Shown: positions 47,663-57,121, counted from the stretch's first letter. The stretch: 64,000 bases of DNA from JALYOK01 sp963840785 (GCA_963840785.1 CAWJAF010000004.1:186001-250000); one strand, 5' to 3'. The notes: generated from the letters alone by a model not told the origin. Made by a program: numbers and translations.

Positions 47663-48053
47663 CGCCTCGCTCCATTTGCATCACACCATCCTTGCCGCCG
47701 ACCAAGGCTTTTTCCGTCAGCTTCGTCTAGACACGGGTTCCGATAATTGATCGCGCGCAACAGCATCGGCAAATTTAGTCCGGTAATCACGTGCACTTTT
47801 CCTGGCTGACTCAGTTGGTTCGCAATATTGCACGGCGTCGCGCCGCAAACATCCGCGCAGACGAGCACACCCTCGCCGCTATCGAGTTGCGTGGCTTGAT
47901 CTCTGCGCGCTGATCGAGCCACTCGTCTGGGCGGGCATCATTGGCGACGTCGAGCCATTCGAATTGAGCGGGCGCTTTTCCCAGCACATGGCGAATGGCG
48001 GCAGCGAAACTACTGGCCACAGGCTCGTGGGCAACAATAAGGATTCCGATCAT
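47643..48053 (-). CDS. PTS mannose-type EIIA component, two frameshifts
   Basis: The EIIA-Man fold starts MIGILIVAHEPVASSFAAAI with the phospho-acceptor His9. After a shift near 47900 it reads GVLVCADVCGATPCNIANQL and VITGLNLPMLLRAINYRN, then another near 47720 leads to LTEKALVGGKDGVMQM. About 135 residues. In betaproteobacteria an EIIA-HPr-EI set without transport subunits is a regulatory relay linked to carbon and phosphate state; its place behind phoR fits this. Confidence 0.87.
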
Positions 48054-48075
48054 TGAAAGGCAATTTAAAGTCTCG

Positions 48076-48090
48076 CTGCTATTCTAGCAG
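48076..48090. repeat. Small hairpin between phoR and the EIIA gene
   Basis: CTGCTA-TTC-TAGCAG is a perfect 6-base-pair stem in the 52-base gap behind phoR. On the reverse strand it is followed by CGAGACTTTAAATT, too weak a T-tract to call a terminator with confidence. Confidence 0.4.
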
Positions 48091-48105
48091 GGAGCTTGAC
48101 GCGCG

Positions 48106-49434
48106 CTATAGATCAACCGGTGACGGCGACTTGCTCCAACGATACATCCGCTCCGCCGGGAACACCGCCGCGAAACGGCTACCGCGGCCGACGTCGCTGT
48201 TGATTTCCAGGCGTGCCTGATGGCGATTGAGAATGTGTTTGACGATCGCCAGCCCCAGCCCGGTTCCGCCATTCGCGCGCGAGCGGCTGCGATCGACGCG
48301 ATAAAAACGTTCGGTGAGCCGCGGAATATGCTCTGCCTCGATACCGCAGCCGGTATCGGTAACGGCGAAAACCGGCAAATTTTCTTCGACAGTCCACGTT
48401 AGCGTCACACTTCCGCCGGCCGGCGTATAACGAATCGCGTTGCTGACGAGATTGCCAAACGCGCTGCGAATTTCGTGCAGACTGCAGTGAAGGCGAACTT
48501 CAGCAAAAATCTGTGCCTTGATTTCATGTTTGCCAGACGACAAAATTCGCGCCTCTCGAACCAGCTCATCAATCAATGTAACGACGTCTACATTATCCGA
48601 ATCCATTAACGGCGGGCCATTTTCCAACTGCGCGAGCATCAACAAATCTTCGACCAAATATTGCATTCGCTTGGTTTCGCTTTGCATCAGACTCATCGAT
48701 CGCGCCAATATCTTTGGCTCGATTGTCTCGCATGTCCGTCAACGTTTCAAGAAATCCGCTCAGAACCGTAATCGGCGTGCGCATTTCGTGGGATACGTTT
48801 GCGACGAAATCGCGCCGCGCGCTTTCCGCTTTCTCCCATTGCGTGATATCGCGGCTGATAATGAGCTTCTGTTCGTTGCCGTAGGGGATGAGTTGTACGG
48901 CAAGTACCAAGGTCCTGCGAGCGGCTGCCGCGCATGATGAGCGGCTCACTATAATTTTGCGACGCGACATAGCGCGCAAATTCCGGCTGGCGAACGAAAT
49001 AAGTAATGTCCGTGCCCAAGATCAATTTCCGGATCCAAACTAAAATGCCGCTCCGCCACCGGGTTAAACCATTCGATAGCGCCGTGACGGTCGAGAATAA
49101 TGAAGCCATCGGTCATCGCTGCGGCCGCCTGTTGAAAACGATCAAGCGCCAAGTTAAGTTGGCTTTGGCTAAGTTTAGTTCCTTAACCAGGCGATAAAGC
49201 GCGGCCGAAAGTTCTTGCCAACTGCCGGTTACTTCGGGCACTACGTCGCCGTCGTGCGCGTCAGCCAACGGGTCAGGCGATTAAGATTATTCAGATGAGA
49301 AAGATTGCCAAGCAACAGCGCCAGACACAAAAAACTCAGCGCCGGCACCCAGCCTTCGAATCTGTTAATGATGAGGGCGATTGCGGCAAACAATACATAC
49401 TTGAATCGAATTCGCGCTGCCAAAATCCAAGCAT
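48106..49434 (-). CDS. phoR: Phosphate regulon sensor histidine kinase PhoR, several frameshifts
   Basis: Near the start are two hydrophobic segments (YVLFAAIALIINRFEGW, ALSFLCLALLLGNLSHL). A PAS region follows (DGFIILDRHGAIEWFNPVAE), then the phosphorylation helix RDFVANVSHEMRTPITVLSG and the ATPase domain with FGNLVSNAIRYTPAGGSV, VTDTGCGIEAEHIPRL and NGGTGLGLAIVKHIL. Shifts fall near 49240, 49150, 48940, 48900 and 48705. ATG 49434 gives MLGFWQREFDSS and is the likely start if one more shift lies near 49400. PhoR activates PhoB when phosphate is scarce. Confidence 0.88.
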
Positions 49435-49484
49435 TCGAGAGAATATCTAGGAGAAAACGACGGGTATTATGGCACGCTGCGGTT

Positions 49485-50180
49485 TTAGGGTCGAGATTTG
49501 GTAAATCGGTAGCCGACACCGCGGACGGTTTGTACGGCATCATCTTGCTTCGTTTCCTCCAAGCGCCGATCGTAACCGGCGAATATGAACATCCACGGTA
49601 CGCTCTTCGATGAAAACATGGTCGCCCCAGACATGATCGAGCAATTGGATGCGCGAATAGACGCGCTCGGGATGAGTCATAAAAAAATGCAGCAGCTTAA
49701 ATTCTGTCGGACCCAATTGAGACCGTCGATGCCATTCGCGGTAACGCGATAGGCGACTGGATCCAGCACCAAATCGCCCACTTCGACGCGATCTTCGACC
49801 ATTTGCGGCGCGCGGCGGCGCAATACGGCCTTAATTCTCGCATTCAATTCGCGAGTGGAAAAGGGCTTCACCATATAATCGTCGGCGCCGGTTTCCAATC
49901 CCGCCAATTTGTCTTGCTCTTGCGCTTTGGCAGTGAGCATAATGATCGGAATATTTTGCGTCCGCGGTTGGGCACGCAGCTTGCGAGCGAACTCGATGCC
50001 GCTCATGCCCGGCAACATCCAATCGAGTAAGACTAGATCAGGTAGGACATCTTGCGTGTGTTGATATGCCTGCACCGCGTCGCCAGCCAGAACAGCTTGG
50101 TGGCCCGCCTCCGACAATGTCAACGACAGGAGTTCTTGAATTGCGGGTTCGTCTTCAACCACTAATATGCGCGCAGCCAT
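49485..50180 (-). CDS. phoB: Phosphate regulon response regulator PhoB, one frameshift
   Basis: Receiver domain with the phospho-acceptor Asp53 in LVLLDWMLPGMSGIEF and the conserved Lys in DDYMVKPFSTREL. After a shift near 49725 the winged-helix DNA-binding domain follows (EFKLLHFFMTHPERVYSRI, QLLDHVWG, TVDVHIRRLRSAL, TVRGVGYRF). 231 residues. ATG 50180 is preferred; GTG 50186 is also in frame. phoR follows after about 50 bases. Confidence 0.92.
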
Positions 50181-50330
50181 GGTCACTCATTAAATTACAA
50201 TTGTGTTTCAAGCATAATTCGTTACGATGACAGTATTGTTACAGCGCCCTAATATGCGCGAATTTGTCGCCTACGGCAACAATCCCGCATAATCTCGGTT
50301 TTAGCGGTTGGTATTGCGAAACCTTACCTC

Positions 50331-50689
50331 ATGCCTCATCCCGTAGAAATCAAAGTTCACCAGATGTCACGGCTATTGGAAATCGCCTTCGACAACGGCG
50401 CAAGCTTTCAGTCTGCCGTTCGAATATTTGCGCGTCTATTCGCCCTCGGCGGAAGTGCGCGGCCACGGGCCTGGGCAAGAGGTGCTGCAAGCGGGCAAGA
50501 AAGATGTCGGCGTGGCGAAAATTCGAACCAGTCGGCAACTACGCCATTCAGATCCATTTCTCCGATGGCCATAACACCGGCATTTATTCTTGGGACTATC
50601 TGCACGAACTCGGCGAAAAGCAAACGCCGTGGTGGGATGCGTATCTAGAGCGCATGCAGCAAGCCGGCGCAAGCCGCGAGGCCAAATGA
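50331..50689 (+). CDS. DUF971 family protein, two frameshifts
   Basis: ATG 50331 begins HPVEIKVHQMSRLLEIAFDN; after shifts near 50400 and 50510 it reads LPFEYLRVYSPSAEVRGHGP and FEPVGNYAIQIHFSDGHNTG, IYSWDYLHELG, the conserved core of DUF971 (similar to the N-terminal domain of gamma-butyrobetaine hydroxylase). About 120 residues. In betaproteobacteria it is usually found directly before ubiE, as here (four-base overlap). Function unknown, possibly linked to iron-sulfur or quinone metabolism. Confidence 0.83.
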
Positions 50690-51420
50690 GTAACACCACG
50701 GATTTCGGTTTTAGCCAAGTCGACGAAAATGCCAAAGCGCGGCAAAGTCGCCGACGTATTCCATTCCGTTGCGAACCGCTACGACGTGATGAACGATTTC
50801 ATGTCTGCCGGATTACACCGCGTGTGGAAGCGCTTCACTGTTCGCCTCGCAGCGCTGAAGCCCAACGAAAGATTATTGGATCTGGCCGGCGGCAGTGGCG
50901 ATCTGGTCAAGCTATTTTCCAAAGTGTCGGCGCGCAAAGTGAAATGTGGTTGACCGACATCAATGCATCGATGCTCAAAGTCGGGCGCGATCGATTAACG
51001 AACGAGGGCATACTCTGCCCCGCCCTGCTCTGCGACGCCGAAGAACTTCCATTCCCGTCGAATTATTTTGATGTCGTAACTTGCGCCTTCGGCTTGCGCA
51101 ACATGACGCACAAAGATCGCGCGCTTGGCGAGATGCAGCGCGTGCTGCGGCCTGGCGGGCGCGCGATTGTCTTAGAGTTTTCAAAAGTCTGGGAACCGCT
51201 CAAGCCGGCCTACGACGCCTATTCGTTCAACGTGCTGCCGGTGCTAGGCAAATATGTCGCGCGCGACGAAGCCAGTTATCGTTATCTCGCAGAATCGATC
51301 CGCATGCATCCCGACCAAGAAACCCTAAAAACTATGATGGGCGAAGCGGGCTTAGCAAGGGCCGAGTACTTTAATTTATCTGCCGGCGTCGTCGCGGTGC
51401 ACCGCGGCTTCAAATTTTAG
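50686..51420 (+). CDS. ubiE: Ubiquinone/menaquinone C-methyltransferase UbiE, two frameshifts
   Basis: Starts MSNTTDFGFSQVDENAKAR; after a shift near 50745 VADVFHSVANRYDVMNDFMS and LLDLAGGSGDLVKLF, after another near 50925 MWLTDINASMLKVGRDRL, FDVVTCAFGLRNMTHKDRAL and RPGGRAIVLEFSKV. These are the UbiE signatures, with SAM bound by the glycine loop. It methylates the benzoquinol ring of ubiquinone. ubiJ starts two bases after its stop. Confidence 0.94.
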   Translation: MSNTTDFGFSQVDENAKARQSRRRIPFRCEPLRRDERFHVCRITPRVEALHCSPRSAEAQRKIIGSGRRQWRSGQAIFQSVGAQSEMWLTDINASMLKVGRDRLTNEGILCPALLCDAEELPFPSNYFDVVTCAFGLRNMTHKDRALGEMQRVLRPGGRAIVLEFSKVWEPLKPAYDAYSFNVLPVLGKYVARDEASYRYLAESIRMHPDQETLKTMMGEAGLARAEYFNLSAGVVAVHRGFKF

Positions 51421-51422
51421 CC

Positions 51423-52004
51423 ATGCTTGGCTTGCCGACCGCTGCGTCGATCAATCATTTACTCAAGGCCGCGCCGTGGGCATTACAGCGGCTTGCACCA
51501 CACGCCGGGAAAACCATCGCCGTGCGTGTCGGGCCAATACCTCTGAAACTTAACATCGATTCGAGCGGCGAACTTCGCTCAGCGATTGCCGATGTCACGG
51601 CGGATGTTACCGTCGAAATCAAACCTACCATTTTCATGCGCGTTCTCGCCGAAGGGCGGAGCGCATTGAGCAATGCCGACATTTCCGGCGATACGACCCT
51701 GGCGCAAACCCTCGCCTTCATTGCGCAAAATCTGCCCTGGGACTACGAAGAAGATTTGAGTAAAGTCGTTGGCGACGTCGCCGCCCATCGGATAGGCTCG
51801 ACCGCCCGCGGAATCGGCGATTGGGCAAAAGGTACAGCCGATAGCTTTCTGCAAATGTCCAAAGATTTTTGGACGGAAGAACGGCCAACCATCGCGAAAT
51901 CGGACGATGTTGCCGCGTTCGTCGCTGCCGTGGACGAGCTTCGTGACGCGACCGCGCGACTGGAAAAACGCATCGAACTGTTGCAAAAAGCGAGGCAAAG
52001 CTGA
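51423..52004 (+). CDS. ubiJ: Ubiquinone biosynthesis accessory factor UbiJ
   Basis: The product has 193 residues with an SCP2 sterol-carrier-type domain (VRVGPIPLKLNIDSSGEL, ISGDTTLAQTLAFIAQNLPW) and a C-terminal helical region with VDELRDATARLEKRIELLQK. UbiJ binds ubiquinone intermediates and helps organise the Ubi enzyme complex. Its place between ubiE and ubiB is the standard order. Confidence 0.9.
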   Translation: MLGLPTAASINHLLKAAPWALQRLAPHAGKTIAVRVGPIPLKLNIDSSGELRSAIADVTADVTVEIKPTIFMRVLAEGRSALSNADISGDTTLAQTLAFIAQNLPWDYEEDLSKVVGDVAAHRIGSTARGIGDWAKGTADSFLQMSKDFWTEERPTIAKSDDVAAFVAAVDELRDATARLEKRIELLQKARQS

Positions 52005-52060
52005 TCCACGCTCGCGCGCTTCACCTATGCGCATTCGCCATTCGCTAAACAACAAACACG

Positions 52061-53596
52061 ATGCGCATCTTACGTTTCTTCAAAATTTCTTACGTCATCT
52101 TTGCCTATGGCCTGGATGAGTTCTTGCCGTCCGGCAAACGCATCGGCTGGTTACGCGTCCTTTGCCGCGTATTGTTATTTTGGCGGCCACTGGCGCGCCC
52201 ACGCGCCGAGCGACTACGACTCGCGCTTGAGCGGCTCGGACCGACCTTCGTTAAGTTCGGCCAGCTTTTATCGGTGCGCCCCGATCTCTTTCCGGCCGAC
52301 ATCATCGCCGAACTAACCAAGTTGCAAGATCGCGTTCCGCCGATTTTCGAACGCGAAGTCATCGAGGCGCTAAACACCGCTTATGGCGAGCCCTTCACGC
52401 AAGTGTTTCGCGAATTTAACCTCACGCCAGTTGCAAGCGCATCAATCGCGCAGGTACACTTTGCCCTGCTTCACGATGGCAAAGAAGCTGCGGTCAAGAT
52501 CGTGCGCCCGACCATCGAGCACGCCATCAAAAATGATGTCGCGCTGCTAAAGATTCTCGCGGGTCTCATCGAAAACCTATTGCCCGATGGCAGGCGCTTA
52601 CGTCCGCGCGAAGTGGTCCGCGAATTCGAAACCACGATCCTCGACGAACTCGACATGGTTCGCGAGGCCGCGAACGGCAGCCAGCTTCGTCGTAATTTTG
52701 CCGACAGCAAGCTACTCTATGTCCCGGAGATTTATTGGGACTATTGCCGCAAGAAAGTGTTGGTGATGGAACGCATTGATGCCATTCCTGTCAACGATGT
52801 CGAACAACTTAAGAAGCACAACATCGATATCAAACGTCTTTCGCGCGACGGCGTTGAAATATTTTTCACCCAAGTTTTTCGCGATGCTTTCTTCCATGCG
52901 GATATGCATCCCGGCAATATCTTTGTGCTGCGTGATGGCCGCTATTCTGGCATCGATTTTGGCATCATGGGTTCGCTATCTGGGCGCGATAAGCAATACC
53001 TCGCACAAAACTTCATGGCATTCTTTGACCGGGACTATGGCCGCGTCGCCCGCGCTCACGTTGAGGCCGGTTGGGTGCCGAAAGACACGCGCGTCGATGA
53101 ATTCGAGGGTGCGATACGCAGTGTCTGCGAACCGATTTTCGGCAAACCGATCAAAGATATTTCCTTTGGCAATTTGTTGTTGCGGCTATTCGATGTCTCG
53201 CGTCGATTCAAAATGGAAATCCAACCACAACTGGTTTTATTGCAAAAAACCTTGCTGCAGATTGAAGGCCTGGGCCGTCAGCTCGATCCCGATTTAGATA
53301 TCGTTCCCATCGCAAAACCGGTGCTCAAAAAATGGATGCGCGATCAAATTGGCTGGCGCGCACTGGTTAGAAACATCAAGGAAGAAGCGCCGCTGTGGGC
53401 AACGATTTTGCCGCAACTGCCACGCCTTGCGCGCAGCTATCTCGATCGACAATCACCCAGTGCGCTAGAAACCTATTTTCACAAACTGGAACGAGAGCAC
53501 ACCAAACTAAAGCGTTGGATTTACGTCTTGGTTGCGCTACTCGGCGCAACCGTTGCACTGCAAATAGGCCGTTGGTTTCTACTTGGGACAATCTAG
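52061..53596 (+). CDS. ubiB: Ubiquinone biosynthesis protein UbiB (atypical kinase)
   Basis: The product has 511 residues. The UbiB family motif LGPTFVKFGQLLSVRPDLFP (KxGQ region) is present, followed by ASIAQVHFALLHDGKEAAVK (Ala-rich loop and Lys), FFHADMHPGNIFVLRDG (catalytic loop) and GIDFGIMG. Two C-terminal helices anchor it to the membrane. It acts as an ATPase that helps extract lipid intermediates from the membrane. No frameshift is seen from here on for 5.7 kb. Confidence 0.95.
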   Translation: MRILRFFKISYVIFAYGLDEFLPSGKRIGWLRVLCRVLLFWRPLARPRAERLRLALERLGPTFVKFGQLLSVRPDLFPADIIAELTKLQDRVPPIFEREVIEALNTAYGEPFTQVFREFNLTPVASASIAQVHFALLHDGKEAAVKIVRPTIEHAIKNDVALLKILAGLIENLLPDGRRLRPREVVREFETTILDELDMVREAANGSQLRRNFADSKLLYVPEIYWDYCRKKVLVMERIDAIPVNDVEQLKKHNIDIKRLSRDGVEIFFTQVFRDAFFHADMHPGNIFVLRDGRYSGIDFGIMGSLSGRDKQYLAQNFMAFFDRDYGRVARAHVEAGWVPKDTRVDEFEGAIRSVCEPIFGKPIKDISFGNLLLRLFDVSRRFKMEIQPQLVLLQKTLLQIEGLGRQLDPDLDIVPIAKPVLKKWMRDQIGWRALVRNIKEEAPLWATILPQLPRLARSYLDRQSPSALETYFHKLEREHTKLKRWIYVLVALLGATVALQIGRWFLLGTI

Positions 53597-53612
53597 AAAT
53601 TAAACAACACCT

Positions 53613-53690
53613 ACCTGAAGAAGCCCGTCCGGCGTGGCGTTTAAGCCATGCCATGCCAGGAAGCAAGCGCCATGCGGTGACTGGCAAGGC
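53613..53690 (+). repeat. Dispersed hairpin repeat, ACCTGAAGA variant, overlapping a start codon
   Basis: ACCTGAAGAAGCCCGTCCGG and GCCATGCCATGCCAGGAAGC with CAAGCGCCATGCGG, CTGGCAAGGC line up base by base with the copy at 18749-18826. The proposed ATG of the aspartic protease (53653) lies inside the repeat. Confidence 0.55.
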
Positions 53691-54180
53691 GAACATTTTG
53701 TATTTGCTGTTCTGGGTTTCTCTCGCCATCGTCGCCTACTTCGGCATGAACGCCCTCACCGCGCCGATAATTGCAAATGTCGCCGTTGAAAAAAATGGCT
53801 CAATGGAAATTGTCATTCCCCGTTCTCGAAATGGCCACTATTTTGTCGAAGGTTCGATCAACGGCCATGCAGTCACCTTCATGGTCGACACCGGCGCGTC
53901 AACCGTTGCGATCGACAAGCAAATCGCCCGAGCGGCAAGTCTTCCACCAGGTTTTCCCGCCACATTTAGTACCGCAAGCGGCCCCGCGCCCGGCGAAACA
54001 GTGCCACGCCAACGCGTTAGCGTAGGCGGCTTGAATTTCGACGACGTGACGATTGCGGTAATCGACGGTGTCGGCAGCGTGGGGCTCTTGGGCCAAAATA
54101 TTTTACGACGCCTAGAAGTGACACAATCGAATGATCAACTGACATTGCGGACAAAATCCTCGTCCGAATCGATGCGATGA
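53653..54180 (+). CDS. Membrane-anchored retropepsin-like aspartic protease
   Basis: The product has 175 residues. After a short basic start comes a helix (ILYLLFWVSLAIVAYFGMNA), then a single-domain aspartic protease with the motif FMVDTGASTVAIDKQIA and a second conserved region GSVGLLGQNILRRLEV. Such proteins (clan AA, TIGR02281-like) must dimerise to be active and sit on the periplasmic face. The first 13 codons derive from a dispersed repeat, so the true start could lie further in; ATG 53653 gives the helix its positive flank. Confidence 0.8.
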   Translation: MPGSKRHAVTGKANILYLLFWVSLAIVAYFGMNALTAPIIANVAVEKNGSMEIVIPRSRNGHYFVEGSINGHAVTFMVDTGASTVAIDKQIARAASLPPGFPATFSTASGPAPGETVPRQRVSVGGLNFDDVTIAVIDGVGSVGLLGQNILRRLEVTQSNDQLTLRTKSSSESMR

Positions 54181-54245
54181 TGAACCGCATGCCAACAGGG
54201 TCGGATTAGCGTTCGGATTGATAAAAATGAAACGAGGCAACTAGC

Positions 54246-55028
54246 ATGGCGGCGGAATTTAGTTTTGACGGCGCGGCGGCGCGGCGGGTTGAGCAAGTTT
54301 ACTTGACGCCAGACATCGTACAGCAGCGCCGCGCGACGCGCGCACTGCTCGCACTAAAGCCGGGTGAGCGGGTTCTGGACATCGGCTGCGGCCCAGGATT
54401 TCTACTGAACGAAATGTCCGACGAGGTTCATCCCCTGGGCACCTTAGTCGGAATCGATGTCAGCGCCGATATGATTGCCCTCGCGCGCAATCGTTGCGCT
54501 GATACGCCAACAATCAATCTTCAACTCGGGAATGCGCTGGAGTTACCTTTCACCGACGAAACATTTAACGTCGTCGTAACCACTCAAGTTTACGAATACA
54601 TCGCGGCTATTCCAAAGGCTCTCGAGGAAGCCGCGCGGGTGATGCGTCCCGGCGGACGCTTGTTAATTTTGGCGACAGACTGGCAATCCTCTGTATGGAA
54701 CAATTCCGACGAGGCGCGCATGGCGCGGGTATTGGAAGCCTGGCGCGAACACGGCGCCGATTCTCGCCTACCGCGAAGCCTGCCAAAACGCTTGCGCGAA
54801 GCGGGATTTACATTGGATCGCGTCGAGGTCATTCCGATCGTTAATACCGAGTATGATCCAAACACCTACAGCTACAGCATGATTTCGGTCATGGAAAAAT
54901 TCGGCGTAGGTCGGCAAAATTTCAGTGCGGCGGAACTTCAAGCCTGGGCCGACGATCTGAAACAAATCGGCGAACGCGGCGAATATTTTTTCAGCGTGAA
55001 TCGTTACGCATTTCTCGCGCACAAATAG
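54246..55028 (+). CDS. Class I SAM-dependent methyltransferase
   Basis: The product has 260 residues. SAM-binding motif VLDIGCGPGFLLNEMS, then LVGIDVSADMIALARNRC, LELPFTDETFNVVVTTQVYEY and RPGGRLLILATDW. The layout is like UbiE or arsenite methyltransferases but without their specific substrate motifs, so the substrate is unknown. RBS AACGAGGCAACTAGC precedes ATG 54246. Confidence 0.85.
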   Translation: MAAEFSFDGAAARRVEQVYLTPDIVQQRRATRALLALKPGERVLDIGCGPGFLLNEMSDEVHPLGTLVGIDVSADMIALARNRCADTPTINLQLGNALELPFTDETFNVVVTTQVYEYIAAIPKALEEAARVMRPGGRLLILATDWQSSVWNNSDEARMARVLEAWREHGADSRLPRSLPKRLREAGFTLDRVEVIPIVNTEYDPNTYSYSMISVMEKFGVGRQNFSAAELQAWADDLKQIGERGEYFFSVNRYAFLAHK

Positions 55029-55110
55029 TGCGTCGCGCCAGAGGCCGCACCAATACTGGGCCTTGGCGAATATACTTTGAAGGGCCGCATTGGGATTGCC
55101 TCTGCGAGCA
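55029..55110 (+). repeat. Dispersed hairpin repeat, diverged loop
   Basis: AGGCC (55042-55046) and GGCCT (55059-55063) pair within CCAGAGGCC...GGGCCTTGG. The loop GCACCAATACTG differs from GCATGGATATTG at four positions. It directly follows the methyltransferase stop. Confidence 0.5.
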
Positions 55111-55148
55111 TCTATAATTACTAATTCGAAATCAAATGGGGGTGTCAA

Positions 55149-55667
55149 ATGATCTATGCGCTGGGCGATCTCAAACCAGAATTTCGTGGCAACTATTTTG
55201 TAGCCGGTAGCGCGAGCGTCATCGGCAACGTCTCGATCGAAAACAACGTCAGCATTTGGTTCGGCGCGGTGCTGCGCGGCGATAATGACTTCATTCGTAT
55301 TGGCGAAAATTGCAGCATTCAGGATAATTGCGTGGTTCACGCCGACCCCGGATTCCCGGTCACGATCGGACGTAATGTCACCGTCGGCCATATGGCCATG
55401 GTGCACGGCTGTACGATTGGCGACGGGACGTTGATCGGCATCAAAAGCGTGATCCTAAATGGCGCCGTGATCGGCAAGGAATGTTTGATCGGTGCCAATG
55501 CGTTAGTTGCCGAAGGCAAAGTCATCCCGGACCGCTCGTTGGTGCTCGGCTCGCCCGGCAAGGTGGTACGGCAACTGACCGACGACGATGTCGCGCGTAT
55601 CCGCGAGGGCGCGAGCCACTACGTCGAGAAAATAAAGCGCTATAACGAACAACTCAAATCTGTTTGA
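55149..55667 (+). CDS. Gamma-carbonic anhydrase-like hexapeptide protein (YrdA type)
   Basis: The product has 172 residues with left-handed beta-helix repeats (SVIGNVSIENNVSIWFGAVL, NCSIQDNCVVHADPGFPVTI, VTVGHMAMVHGCTIGDGTLI). Three histidines in VVHAD, TVGHMAMVHG supply the zinc or iron site between subunits of the trimer. Relatives include CamH and YrdA; carbonic anhydrase activity is not certain for YrdA. Ends against the VanZ gene. Confidence 0.9.
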   Translation: MIYALGDLKPEFRGNYFVAGSASVIGNVSIENNVSIWFGAVLRGDNDFIRIGENCSIQDNCVVHADPGFPVTIGRNVTVGHMAMVHGCTIGDGTLIGIKSVILNGAVIGKECLIGANALVAEGKVIPDRSLVLGSPGKVVRQLTDDDVARIREGASHYVEKIKRYNEQLKSV

Positions 55668-55678
55668 AGGATCGCGCG

Positions 55679-56779
55679 ATGACGTCGGCCAATCTCGATG
55701 AACGCTCGCCGCGCGTCATTGGTTGCCTGATCATTTTTTATGTCGCGTTGATTGCCTACGTTAGCTTATCTCCGTTCAAAGGTTGGCAATCGCCAACGGC
55801 GAGCGTTTTTCAGTTCATATTAAACGGCTGGCCGCGCTATTTCACGCGCTTCGACATGGCAATCAATGTCGTCGCGTACCTGCCGTTTGGATTGCTCCTA
55901 TACGCCTATCAAGCACCGCGAACAACGCGAACGAAAGCCCTGTTGATCAGCATTGTCGCCGGCGTCTTGTTGAGTCTTACGATGGAGGTATTGCAGGGCT
56001 TTTTGCGCGATCGCATTTCATCCAATCTGGATTTTCTGTGCAATAGCGTTGGCTGCTTTGCCGGCGCATTGTTATCGGCGTGGCTCGGTCGAAACACCAG
56101 TATTCAGACGCTCTTACAGCGCTGGCGTAGCGAATTATTTTTGCCCAGTACCACGGTCGACTTCGGCCTTGTATTGCTCTGCGTTTGGTTGATTTCACAG
56201 CTCAATCCATCGATTCCGTTTTTCGGCGCAGGCGTGGTGGCCGATACGATGCGCGGTTACGATGAAGGCTACGATTATCAGCCTGTCCCCGATACGCCTT
56301 TCGCACTCGGCACCGCGTTAAACTTCTGCGGCCTCGGATTGCTCGTCACTACACTGATGCGCGTGCGCAGCCACGCGCTCGCTTTAGTCCAGGTATTAAC
56401 CGGCCTCTCGTTTTGTCTGAAGCTCGTTTCAGCAAAAGTGCTGCTGCGGCCGGAAATCGCCGCGGAATGGCATAGCGAGGAAACGTTAACCGGACTCGCG
56501 ATCGGTTTCGTCGCACTATTGCCTCTGTCGTTTCTACGGCTCAATCTGCGCATTTATCTTGCCGCGGTGCTCATTCTCGCCGGTGGGATGTTATCAAAAA
56601 TGGCTGGTAACTATGCCGCGCTGAGTGATGTGATGCGCCTATTCGATTGGCCCTACGGGCAGTTGCTGCAATTCACTGGTCTTACCCTTTATCTCAACGA
56701 AATTTGGCCATTGGTCGCATTGATATTTTTGTTTTGGTATTGGTTGCGACAGCAGGTAATCGATTTCACCAGGTTATAA
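55679..56779 (+). CDS. VanZ family membrane protein
   Basis: The product has 366 residues with about nine helices. The VanZ-like domain is in the first part (IIFYVALIAYVSLSPFKGW, DMAINVVAYLPFGLLLYA, SLTMEVLQGFLRDRISSNLD, LCNSVGCFAGALL), followed by extra membrane segments. Its role in wall or lipid chemistry is unknown. ATG 55679 is chosen because AAGGA at 55667-55671 is 7 bases upstream; the TTG at 55664 has no such site. Confidence 0.82.
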   Translation: MTSANLDERSPRVIGCLIIFYVALIAYVSLSPFKGWQSPTASVFQFILNGWPRYFTRFDMAINVVAYLPFGLLLYAYQAPRTTRTKALLISIVAGVLLSLTMEVLQGFLRDRISSNLDFLCNSVGCFAGALLSAWLGRNTSIQTLLQRWRSELFLPSTTVDFGLVLLCVWLISQLNPSIPFFGAGVVADTMRGYDEGYDYQPVPDTPFALGTALNFCGLGLLVTTLMRVRSHALALVQVLTGLSFCLKLVSAKVLLRPEIAAEWHSEETLTGLAIGFVALLPLSFLRLNLRIYLAAVLILAGGMLSKMAGNYAALSDVMRLFDWPYGQLLQFTGLTLYLNEIWPLVALIFLFWYWLRQQVIDFTRL

Positions 56780-56809
56780 TTTCGCCTATTCAAAATTGGA
56801 AAACTCTTG

Positions 56810-57121
56810 ATGTCCGGTTACTACAAACACCACGTTTTTTTCTGCTGCAATCAGCGCGCCAATAGCGAAGGTTGCTGCAACGACCACGGTTCAAGCGAGA
56901 TGCGCGACTACGCGAAAGGCCGGGTTAAAGCCTTGAAACTCAGCGGCCAAGGCCAAGTTCGCATCAATCAAGCCGGTTGCTTGGATCGCTGCGCAGAAGG
57001 CCCGGTGATGGTCATTTATCCAGAAGAAACTTGGTACAGCTATGCGGACAAAAAAGATGTCGACGAGATTATCAACGAACATTTGTTGAATGGGCGCGTC
57101 GTCGAACGGCTCAAGATATAG
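56810..57121 (+). CDS. Thioredoxin-like [2Fe-2S] ferredoxin
   Basis: The product has 103 residues. Cysteines at HVFFCCNQRANSEGCCND and at QAGCLDRCAEGPVMVIYPE form the usual cluster pattern of thioredoxin-like ferredoxins related to the NuoE subunit. It carries electrons in the cytoplasm; the partner is unknown. The TAG stop shares its last base with the GTG of the hydrolase gene. Confidence 0.9.
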   Translation: MSGYYKHHVFFCCNQRANSEGCCNDHGSSEMRDYAKGRVKALKLSGQGQVRINQAGCLDRCAEGPVMVIYPEETWYSYADKKDVDEIINEHLLNGRVVERLKI

